41,911 nucleotides of DNA from Stappia sp. (GTDB lineage Bacteria; Pseudomonadota; Alphaproteobacteria; Rhizobiales; Stappiaceae). The notes beneath the pieces are model-generated. The model searched no databases. It had not been told where the DNA came from and was given only the letters and a program-made list of their open reading frames with translations. The translations under genes were made by a program, and so were the position numbers. Of this stretch, positions 35,624-41,911 are shown piece after piece. The stretch lies in NCBI GenBank assembly GCA_002722295.1, contig PBLF01000011.1:1-41911 (forward strand), written 5' to 3'. Numbering within the stretch: position 1 is the stretch's first letter; every line of letters starts with the position of its first letter.

Positions 35624-37966
35624 ATGACCGACGCGCCGAAAAACCAGACACCCGCTTCCGCCAGCTCCGCGCAGGCGAACCCCGCACATGATCTCGATGA
35701 GGCGGCGCTGTTCTACCACCGGCATCCGCACCCGGGAAAACTGGGCATCCAGGCGACCAAGCCGCTGGGCAACCAGCGCGATCTTGCCCTTGCCTATTCG
35801 CCGGGCGTCGCGGCGCCCTGTCTGGAGATCGCCCGCGATCCCTCGATGGCGGCCGACTACACCGCGCGCGCGAATCTGGTCGCGGTGATCTCCAACGGTA
35901 CGGCGGTGCTCGGCCTGGGCGCAATCGGCCCGCTGGCCTCCAAGCCGGTGATGGAGGGCAAGGCGGTGCTCTTCAAGAAGTTCGCCGGCATCGACGTGTT
36001 CGACATCGAGGTGGACGAACTCGACGTGAACCGTTTTGTCGACGCGGTGGCGGTGCTGGAGCCCACCTTCGGCGGTATCAACCTGGAAGACATCAAGGCG
36101 CCGGAATGCTTCATGATCGAGCGCGCTCTGCGCGAGCGGATGAACATTCCCGTCTTTCATGACGACCAGCACGGCACGGCGATCATCGTCGGCGCCGCGG
36201 TCAAGAACGCGCTGGAACTGTCCGGCAAGGACATCTCGAAGGTGAAGATCGTCGCCTCGGGCGCCGGCGCGGCGGCCCTTGCCTGTCTCAACCTTCTGGT
36301 CTCGCTCGGTGCGAAGCGCGAGAACATCTACGTCACCGACATCGAGGGCGTCGTCTACAAGGGCCGCGAAAGCCTGATGGACGAATGGAAGGCCGTTTTC
36401 GCGCAGGAAACCGAAAAGCGCACGCTCGCCGAGGTCATCGAGGGGGCGGACGTCTTCCTCGGCCTGTCGGCGGCTGGCGTCCTGAAGCCTGAGATGGTCG
36501 CGGCGATGGCCGCCAATCCGCTCATCATGGCGCTCGCGAACCCGCGCCCGGAGATTATGCCGGAGGCGGCGCTTGCCGTGCGCGACGATGTCATGATGTG
36601 CACCGGTCGCTCCGACTATCCCAACCAGGTCAACAACGTCCTGTGTTTCCCCTACATCTTCCGCGGCGCGCTCGACGTGGGCGCGACCACCATCAACGAG
36701 GAGATGAAGCTCGCGGCCGTGGCGGCGATCGCGGAACTGGCGCGCGAGGAGCCGTCCGACGTCGCCGCGCGGGCCTACGGTGGCGTGACGGAGACCTTCG
36801 GGCCGAAGTATCTCATTCCCTCGCCCTTCGACCAGCGGCTGATCCTGCGCATCGCGCCGGCGGTGGCCCGTGCCGCGATGGACAGCGGCGTGGCCGAACG
36901 GCCGATCACGGACTTCGACGCCTACAACGACCGCCTCAACCGTTTCGTGTTCCGGTCCGGCCTGATCATGAAGCCGATCATCGCCGCCGCAAGGGCCAGC
37001 GAGACGCGCATCATCTATTCCGACGGAGAGGACGAGCGCGTGCTGCGCGCCGCGCAGGTGCTGCTCGAGGACAAGCTGGCGCGGCCGATTCTCATTGGCC
37101 GCCCCTCGGTGATCGAAAGCCGTTGCGAACGCTTCGGTCTCAAGATCCGTCCCGGCACCGATTTCGAGTTCATCAACCCGGAAGACGACCCGCGCTACCG
37201 CGACTATGTCGACACGCTGCATTCGCTCACCGGACGGCGCGGCGTGACGCCGGAGGCCGCCCGCACCATGGTGCGCTCCAACACCACGGTGATCGGCGCC
37301 CTTGCCGTGCGTCGGGGCGAGGCCGACGCGCTGATCTGCGGTCTTGAGGGGCGCTACACCAAGCACCTCAACAATGTGAAAAGCATCATCGGAACGGCGC
37401 CGGGCGTGCAGGACTTCTCCGCGCTTTCCCTGCTCATCAACGCGACCGGCGCGACCTTCTTCACCGACACCTATGTGACCGCGAACCCCTGTGCGCGCGA
37501 GATCGCCGAAATGACCCGGCTCGCGGCGGAGGAGATCAGCCTCTTTGGCATCACGCCGCGCGCGGCCCTTTTGTCGGCGTCGAACTTCGGTTCGCGGGAC
37601 ATGGCCTCGGGAGAGAAGATGCGCGAGGCGCTGGAGATCCTGGGCGAGATCGCCCCCGACCTGGAGGTCGATGGCGAGATGCACGGCGACAGTGCCCTGT
37701 CCGAGGCGATGCGGGCGCGCGTCATGCCGACGTCGCGCCTGACGGGCGAGGCCAACCTGCTCGTGTTCCCGAATCTCGATGCGGCCAACATTGCCCTCAA
37801 CCTTGTGAAGGTCATGACCGAGAGCCTGCACGTGGGGCCGATCCTTCTCGGCACCGCGCAGCCGGCGCATATCCTGACGCCGTCCGTTACCTCGCGCGGC
37901 GTGGTCAACATGTCGGCCTTCGCCTCGGTGGAGGCCCAGACCAAGCGCCTCGCGGCAGAGGACTAG
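35624..37966 (+). CDS. maeB: NADP-dependent malic enzyme with phosphotransacetylase-like domain
   Basis: Decarboxylates malate to pyruvate, producing NAD(P)H. The 780-residue chimeric form has an N-terminal malic enzyme (about residues 15-430) and a C-terminal phosphotransacetylase-like regulatory domain (about 440-775). Malic-enzyme markers are [45 protein letters not shown] and the nucleotide-binding [11 protein letters not shown]. The PTA-like part starts at [20 protein letters not shown] use ATG 35624; a GTG at 35615 is also in frame. Whether it prefers NADP or NAD cannot be decided by eye. Its TAG stop lies within the first bases of a dispersed repeat. Confidence 0.95.
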   Translation: MTDAPKNQTPASASSAQANPAHDLDEAALFYHRHPHPGKLGIQATKPLGNQRDLALAYSPGVAAPCLEIARDPSMAADYTARANLVAVISNGTAVLGLGAIGPLASKPVMEGKAVLFKKFAGIDVFDIEVDELDVNRFVDAVAVLEPTFGGINLEDIKAPECFMIERALRERMNIPVFHDDQHGTAIIVGAAVKNALELSGKDISKVKIVASGAGAAALACLNLLVSLGAKRENIYVTDIEGVVYKGRESLMDEWKAVFAQETEKRTLAEVIEGADVFLGLSAAGVLKPEMVAAMAANPLIMALANPRPEIMPEAALAVRDDVMMCTGRSDYPNQVNNVLCFPYIFRGALDVGATTINEEMKLAAVAAIAELAREEPSDVAARAYGGVTETFGPKYLIPSPFDQRLILRIAPAVARAAMDSGVAERPITDFDAYNDRLNRFVFRSGLIMKPIIAAARASETRIIYSDGEDERVLRAAQVLLEDKLARPILIGRPSVIESRCERFGLKIRPGTDFEFINPEDDPRYRDYVDTLHSLTGRRGVTPEAARTMVRSNTTVIGALAVRRGEADALICGLEGRYTKHLNNVKSIIGTAPGVQDFSALSLLINATGATFFTDTYVTANPCAREIAEMTRLAAEEISLFGITPRAALLSASNFGSRDMASGEKMREALEILGEIAPDLEVDGEMHGDSALSEAMRARVMPTSRLTGEANLLVFPNLDAANIALNLVKVMTESLHVGPILLGTAQPAHILTPSVTSRGVVNMSAFASVEAQTKRLAAED

Positions 37967-37994
37967 GGTGTGGCCCCAAAAACGAGGCGGGTCC
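37965..37994. repeat. Dispersed repeat copy 2
   Basis: Thirty bases matching 33071-33099 with one gap and one substitution. It starts in the maeB stop codon (sequence CTAG at 37963-37966). Unlike copy 1, the right-hand inverted arm is missing. Confidence 0.7.
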
Positions 37995-38069
37995 GGTTTG
38001 TTCGCCAGGGTTGGATACGAGGCGCAAGCCTGCAGGAAACCGTCCGGTTTTCAAAGGCTGGCAACGCTG

Positions 38070-38164
38070 TTGCCCGGCCCTGGCCGGGCAAATCCCGAAG
38101 GGACGTGAAAACGGCTTCGATCTGCGGCGTCGAAGCCCTTGGCCGGGCGGAAGGCCCGCCCGGC
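38070..38164. other. Hairpin-rich intergenic segment after maeB
   Basis: Within the 367-bp gap between maeB and the flavodoxin gene there are three perfect inverted repeats in 95 nt. They are 38070-38079 with 38082-38091 (10 bp), 38113-38120 with 38130-38137 (8 bp), and 38142-38150 with 38156-38164 (9 bp). A 9-base direct repeat GTCCGGTTT (37991 and 38042) lies just before. The last hairpin is followed by a pyrimidine-rich run. It could be the maeB terminator region, a structured small RNA, or the remains of a mobile element. No convincing gene is present. Confidence 0.55.
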
Positions 38165-38333
38165 GTGCTTCTCCTTGTATCTCTTTGCCGTTTTTACATG
38201 AGCCGAACCGCGTTTGCGGGGGGAGGCCCTAGGCAGTTTGCCGGCTTAGTCCGAAGCTGGCCGAATCCGTCATGGAATCGTCGCGCGCCTGAGGCACTCT
38301 TTCCTGATGGGGAGGACGTTCGGGTGGACGCTC

Positions 38334-38888
38334 ATGACGCATTTTCTTGTGGTCTACGCCACGACTGAAGGCCAGACCGGGAAGATCGCCAACCGCGTGG
38401 CAAGCCGGTTGCGCGCTTGTGGAGGACAGGTCTCGCTCGTGGATGCACGGGCGGCGGCGGCGCTTGAGCTCGGCACCTTCGACGGTGCCGTTCTCGCGGC
38501 CTCGCTTCACCTCGGGCGTCACCAGAAGGAGATGGTGGATTTCATCCGCCTGCAGCGTGCGCGGCTCGAACGCGTTCCCACCGCCTTTATCTCCGTCAGT
38601 CTGTCGGCGGCCGGAGGAAGCGAGGATCTCGCCAACGCCGAAATCGCGGTGGAGGATCTTTTCGATGCTCTCGACTGGGAGGCGACCAGCGTGCACCTCG
38701 CTGCCGGCGCGGTGCACGACACGCGGCTGAATTTTCTCAAGCGGTGGGTGATCCACGGCATCCTGCGGGAGAAGGGCATCGAGCCCGATCCCTCCGGCGA
38801 TATGGAGTTCACCGACTGGCCGGCGCTCGATCTCTTCACCGACAGCTTCTGCCGGCTGGCCGCCCGCAAGGCAAAAGAGACGGCCTGA
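38334..38888 (+). CDS. Flavodoxin-domain protein, HemG-like
   Basis: A 184-residue cytosolic protein with a flavodoxin fold. The FMN phosphate loop is YATTEGQTGKIA (residues 8-19), and later parts (FDGAVLAASLHLGRHQKEMVDFI, SVSLSAAG, NFLKRWVIHGIL) match the HemG group. That group includes menaquinone-dependent protoporphyrinogen oxidase of heme synthesis. The heme role is inferred from family only, since quinone-dependent relatives also have other functions. The start ATG 38334 was chosen over an in-frame ATG at 38307, as MTHFLVVYATTEG is the natural beginning. It is followed by a terminator facing the ETF-QO gene. Confidence 0.88.
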   Translation: MTHFLVVYATTEGQTGKIANRVASRLRACGGQVSLVDARAAAALELGTFDGAVLAASLHLGRHQKEMVDFIRLQRARLERVPTAFISVSLSAAGGSEDLANAEIAVEDLFDALDWEATSVHLAAGAVHDTRLNFLKRWVIHGILREKGIEPDPSGDMEFTDWPALDLFTDSFCRLAARKAKETA

Positions 38889-38921
38889 AACGCCTGCCCT
38901 GAAACGCCTGCCCTGAAACGG
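38884..38921. repeat. Short tandem repeat at the flavodoxin gene end
   Basis: A 14-nt unit CCTGAAACGCCTGC is repeated 2.7 times (38884-38897, 38898-38911, 38912-38921). The first copy contains the TGA stop codon of the flavodoxin gene. Confidence 0.85.
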
Positions 38922-38922
38922 A

Positions 38923-38952
38923 AAGGGCGGCGAGCTGTCGCCCGCCGCCCTT
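38923..38952. terminator. Terminator between the flavodoxin and ETF-QO genes
   Basis: Perfect 10-bp stem AAGGGCGGCG (38923-38932) with CGCCGCCCTT (38943-38952), followed on the plus strand by GTTCCTTCC. The two genes converge on it. Confidence 0.75.
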
Positions 38953-38977
38953 GTTCCTTCCATCGCAGTCCGCGCGA

Positions 38978-40657
38978 TCACATGTTGGGGTAGTTCGGTC
39001 CGCCTGCGCCTTCCGGCACCGTCCAGGTGATGTTCTGGTTCGGATCCTTGATGTCGCAGGTCTTGCAGTGGACGCAGTTCTGCGCGTTGATCTGGAAGCG
39101 CGGCGCGTCCTCGCCTTCCTCGACCCATTCGTACACGCCGGCCGGGCAGTAGCGGTTGGACGGTCCCGCGAAGACATCGTGTTCCGAGGTCTTCTGCAGC
39201 TCCATGTCCTTCACCTTGAGGTGGATCGGCTGATCCTCCTCGTGATTGGTGTTCGACAGGAACACGGAGGAAAGCTTGTCGAAGGAGACCTCGCCGTCCG
39301 GCTTGGGATAGTCGATCGGCTTGTGTTTCGCCGCCGGCTCCAGACATTCGGAGTCGCGCTTGCCGTGCTTCCGGGTGCCGAAGAACGAGAACCCGAACAG
39401 CTCGTTGGTCCACATGTCGAGACCGCCGAGCGCCGTGCCGAGTGCGGTTCCGAAGCGTGACAGCAGCGGCTTGACGTTGCGCACCCGCTTCAGGTCCTGG
39501 CCGATCTCGCCCGCCCGCCATGCGGCGTCATAGCTCTCGAGGTCCGTGTTGGCCTCGCCGCGTGCCAGCGCGCCCATGACTTCCTCGGCCGCGAGGATGC
39601 CGGACAGCACGGCGTTGTGCGATCCCTTGATGCGCGGCACGTTGACGAAACCGGCCGAGCAGCCCAGCAGCAGGCCACCGGGGAAGCTCGTCTTCGGAAC
39701 CGACTGGTAGCCGCCTTCCGTGATGGCGCGCGCGCCATAGGAGATGCGCTTGCCGCCCTCGAAGGTGTCGCGGATCGCCGGGTGCGTCTTGAAGCGCTGG
39801 AACTCGTCGAAGGGCGAGAGATACGGGTTCTTGTAGTTCAGGTGGACAACGAAGCCGACCGCGACCTGATTGTCTTCCAGATGGTAGAGGAAGGAGCCGC
39901 CACCGGTCTTGTTGTCCAGCGGCCAGCCGAAGCTGTGCTGCACGAGGCCGGGGCGGTGCTTCGAGGGATCGACCTGCCACAGCTCCTTGATGCCGATGCC
40001 GTATTTCGGCACGTCGGCGTCCTTGTCGAGCTCGAAGCGGGCAATCAGCTCCTTGGCGAGCGAGCCGCGCGCGCCTTCGCCGATCAGGACATACTTGCCG
40101 CGAAGCTCCATGCCGCGCGTGTAGTTTGCGTTGGGCGTGCCGTCGCGCGAGACGCCCATGTCGCCTGTCGCGACACCGACGACACGACCCTCGTCATCGT
40201 AGAGCACTTCGGCAGCCGCAAAGCCGGGATAGACCTCGACGCCGAGCGCTTCGGCCTTCTCGGCGAGCCAGCGCGTCACGTTGCCGAGCGAAACGACGTA
40301 GTTGCCGTGATTGTTCATCAGCGACGGCATCATCAGGTTCGGCAGGCGCATGGAACCGGCGGGGCCGAGAACCAGGAAGTGGTCGGCCGTCACCGGGGTC
40401 TTGAAGGGCGTGTCCGCCTCCTCGCGCCAGCCCGGCAGCAGCCGGTCGATGCCGATCGGGTCGACAACCGCGCCGGACAGGATGTGGGCGCCCACCTCGG
40501 AGCCCTTTTCCAGAACGACCACGGAGACATCCGTGCCGCTTTCCTCGGCAAGCTGCTTGACGCGGATCGCGGCTGCCAGGCCCGCGGGGCCGGCGCCAAC
40601 GATGACGACGTCGAAATCCATGCTTTCGCGCTCAGGAAGTTCCCCGGTCTCGGCCAT
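38978..40657 (-). CDS. Electron transfer flavoprotein-ubiquinone oxidoreductase
   Basis: Membrane-associated enzyme that passes electrons from fatty-acid and amino-acid dehydrogenases, via ETF, to ubiquinone. The 559-residue protein has an N-terminal FAD site (VVIVGAGPAGLAAAI, about residues 16-30), the ETF-QO middle region with the membrane-surface loop, and a C-terminal 4Fe-4S domain. The cluster ligands are in YCPAGVYEW and in NCVHCKTCDIKDPNQ. I chose ATG 40657, with GAGGGAGAG just upstream, over 40726. The etfA/etfB genes are not in the window. It is divergent from the uracil-DNA glycosylase gene. Confidence 0.96.
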   Translation of the reverse strand: MAETGELPERESMDFDVVIVGAGPAGLAAAIRVKQLAEESGTDVSVVVLEKGSEVGAHILSGAVVDPIGIDRLLPGWREEADTPFKTPVTADHFLVLGPAGSMRLPNLMMPSLMNNHGNYVVSLGNVTRWLAEKAEALGVEVYPGFAAAEVLYDDEGRVVGVATGDMGVSRDGTPNANYTRGMELRGKYVLIGEGARGSLAKELIARFELDKDADVPKYGIGIKELWQVDPSKHRPGLVQHSFGWPLDNKTGGGSFLYHLEDNQVAVGFVVHLNYKNPYLSPFDEFQRFKTHPAIRDTFEGGKRISYGARAITEGGYQSVPKTSFPGGLLLGCSAGFVNVPRIKGSHNAVLSGILAAEEVMGALARGEANTDLESYDAAWRAGEIGQDLKRVRNVKPLLSRFGTALGTALGGLDMWTNELFGFSFFGTRKHGKRDSECLEPAAKHKPIDYPKPDGEVSFDKLSSVFLSNTNHEEDQPIHLKVKDMELQKTSEHDVFAGPSNRYCPAGVYEWVEEGEDAPRFQINAQNCVHCKTCDIKDPNQNITWTVPEGAGGPNYPNM

Positions 40658-40828
40658 CCCGCTCTCCCTCTTGTGGCTTCTCTGTGTACCCGCCTTCTCT
40701 TTAGTGCAGTGCGAAACGCCCTGCAATCCGCCTTGCCATATTGGATATCTATATGACCCTCACGTCAGGGGAGCTCCTGTCCAAGGGAGAAGGGGTTTGC
40801 CACGGGCGTCGTTGCGCTGGCGCGCGCG

Positions 40829-41869
40829 ATGCGTCACAACACGCTCATGGGACCGAGCAGACCGACAGACGAAACCGCATCCGGAGGCTTCGAGCCACCG
40901 CGAGAGGTGGTGCGCGGGCTCGAGGCGCTGCTCGATTTCTATCTTGCCTCCGGCGCAGACGCCTGGGGCGATGACGTGCCCGCCGACGCCTTCGCGCTCA
41001 GCGAACAGGCGCGAATGCAGGCCGAAGCGCGGAACCGGCCCGCCACACGGCCTGGCGGTTCTGCTCCGGCAGCGGGCGGCGCGCGATCCGGCGAGGTGCC
41101 GGCCGAGCGGTCCGCGCCCATGTCGACGGATCCGCGCGACTATCTGAAACCGGCGGCGGGTGAACGCGAAAAGCCGGCGGCCCCCGTCGCCGGCGGCACC
41201 ATCGCGCTGCCCACCGACGAGACGGTCGATGCGGCGCGCGAGGCGGCGGCGCGTGCCGCAAGCCTTGAGGAACTGCGTGACATCCTCTCCCGTTTCGAGG
41301 GCTGCAACCTGCGCCTGACGGCGAAATCCCTGGTGTTTGCGGACGGCAACCCGCAGGCTCGCGTCATGTTCGTGGGAGAAGCGCCGGGACGCGAGGAAGA
41401 CCGTCAGGGGCTTCCCTTCGTCGGCCGCTCGGGAAAGCTGCTCGACCTGATGATGGCCGCCATCGGCCTGGACCGCACCAGCGCGTGGATCACCAATGTC
41501 GTTCCCTGGCGCCCGCCCGGAAACCGCACGCCGAGCCCGCAGGAAACCGAGATCTGCAAGCCTTTCATCATGCGGCAGATCGAACTGATCCGGCCCGAGG
41601 TTCTGGTGTTCCTGGGCGGCGCCTCGGCGGCAACCCTTGCCGGCACCAACCAGGGCATCCTGCGTCTGCGCGGTCGCTGGCTGCAGGTGCCGTTGCGCGC
41701 GGAGGCCGGCGGTGGCGCGGTGAGGGCGCTCGCAACGCTCCATCCGGCCTACTTGCTGCGCAATCCGCTGCAAAAGCGCTTCGCCTGGCGCGATTTCCTC
41801 GCCCTGCGCGAGGCACTCGATGCCGGACCCGCAGGTGAGGGCAAAGGTGCGGGCGGCGCCGAAGGCTGA
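40829..41869 (+). CDS. Uracil-DNA glycosylase, family 4-like without a full iron-sulfur site
   Basis: DNA-repair glycosylase of 346 residues with a long low-complexity N-terminal region (about residues 1-145) and a UDG domain. Catalytic-region motif 1 is GEAPGREEDRQGLPFVGRSG (183-202) and motif 2 is HPAYLLRNP (305-313). Family 4 enzymes hold a 4Fe-4S cluster with four cysteines. Here only two of those positions are Cys (C159 in EGCNLRL and C243 in EICKPF); the others are Phe156 and Trp227 (NVVPWRPP). A cluster is therefore unlikely, as in the distinct class reported from Bradyrhizobium. The start is uncertain: ATG 40829 and ATG 40847 both lack a clear ribosome-binding sequence. Confidence 0.92.
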   Translation: MRHNTLMGPSRPTDETASGGFEPPREVVRGLEALLDFYLASGADAWGDDVPADAFALSEQARMQAEARNRPATRPGGSAPAAGGARSGEVPAERSAPMSTDPRDYLKPAAGEREKPAAPVAGGTIALPTDETVDAAREAAARAASLEELRDILSRFEGCNLRLTAKSLVFADGNPQARVMFVGEAPGREEDRQGLPFVGRSGKLLDLMMAAIGLDRTSAWITNVVPWRPPGNRTPSPQETEICKPFIMRQIELIRPEVLVFLGGASAATLAGTNQGILRLRGRWLQVPLRAEAGGGAVRALATLHPAYLLRNPLQKRFAWRDFLALREALDAGPAGEGKGAGGAEG

Positions 41870-41911
41870 GGCGTTCTCCCTTTTATCCCCTTGCGAAACG
41901 CCTATATCCGG

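Noticed and set aside
35576..37870. A 764-codon minus-strand frame antisense to maeB
   Set aside because: Arg- and His-rich shadow frame over a well-supported enzyme gene.
37966..38170. Calling the segment after maeB an insertion sequence
   Set aside because: The repeat end and CTAG context are suggestive, but no transposase frame or second matching end is present, so it is reported only as a repeat and a structured segment.

Overview
The window is a GC-rich, gene-dense piece of a bacterial chromosome, most likely from an alphaproteobacterium of the order Hyphomicrobiales (Rhizobiales). The signs are a CcrM-type GANTC methyltransferase, an Fo ATP synthase operon (atpI-B-E-F'-F) with no F1 genes beside it, the linkage mutY - dciA-like (DUF721) - dsbA-like - smc, the group ispH/thrB/rnhA, a malic enzyme with a phosphotransacetylase tail, and an alphaproteobacterial-type LexA box. 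The genus cannot be fixed from sequence reading alone. I found no tRNA, rRNA, CRISPR array, prophage or intact insertion sequence.

Layout. 0-5.4 kb: the 3' part of a membrane-bound PAS-GGDEF-EAL protein, then a minus-strand operon ispH - lysE-type exporter - thrB - rnhA. 5.6-11.9 kb: a lipoprotein gene, then a glycine cleavage operon (gcvT, gcvH, an OsmC-family gene, gcvPA, gcvPB) behind a promoter and a tandem glycine riboswitch and closed by a terminator. 11.9-13.8 kb: a MarR regulator with a palindromic operator, a membrane-anchored isochorismatase-like hydrolase and a hemerythrin-domain protein. 13.8-17.5 kb: ccrM, AMP nucleosidase and a 2OG-Fe(II) oxygenase. 17.6-24 kb: genome maintenance genes (mutY, dciA-like, dsbA-like, smc). 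24.1-26.9 kb: the Fo operon, with strong hairpins on both sides of atpE.

27-29.3 kb: rnhB behind a PA0069-family radical SAM gene that has a GAAC-N7-GAAC (LexA/SOS-type) box upstream, then a small periplasmic EF-hand protein. 29.7-34.1 kb: an AraC regulator divergent from a cupin and a flavin monooxygenase gene, facing a Tat-exported metallo-beta-lactamase-fold hydrolase. 34.2-41.9 kb: moaB, a ceramidase-like membrane protein, maeB, a structured intergenic stretch, a HemG-like flavodoxin, ETF-ubiquinone oxidoreductase, and a family 4-like uracil-DNA glycosylase that lacks two of the four usual iron-sulfur cysteines.

Most genes are housekeeping. The parts most worth a second look are: the putative SOS control of the radical SAM/rnhB pair; the OsmC gene embedded in a riboswitch-controlled glycine cleavage operon; the AraC-cupin-monooxygenase cluster; a roughly 30-bp sequence found at the 3' ends of two unrelated genes; and the hairpin-rich region after maeB.
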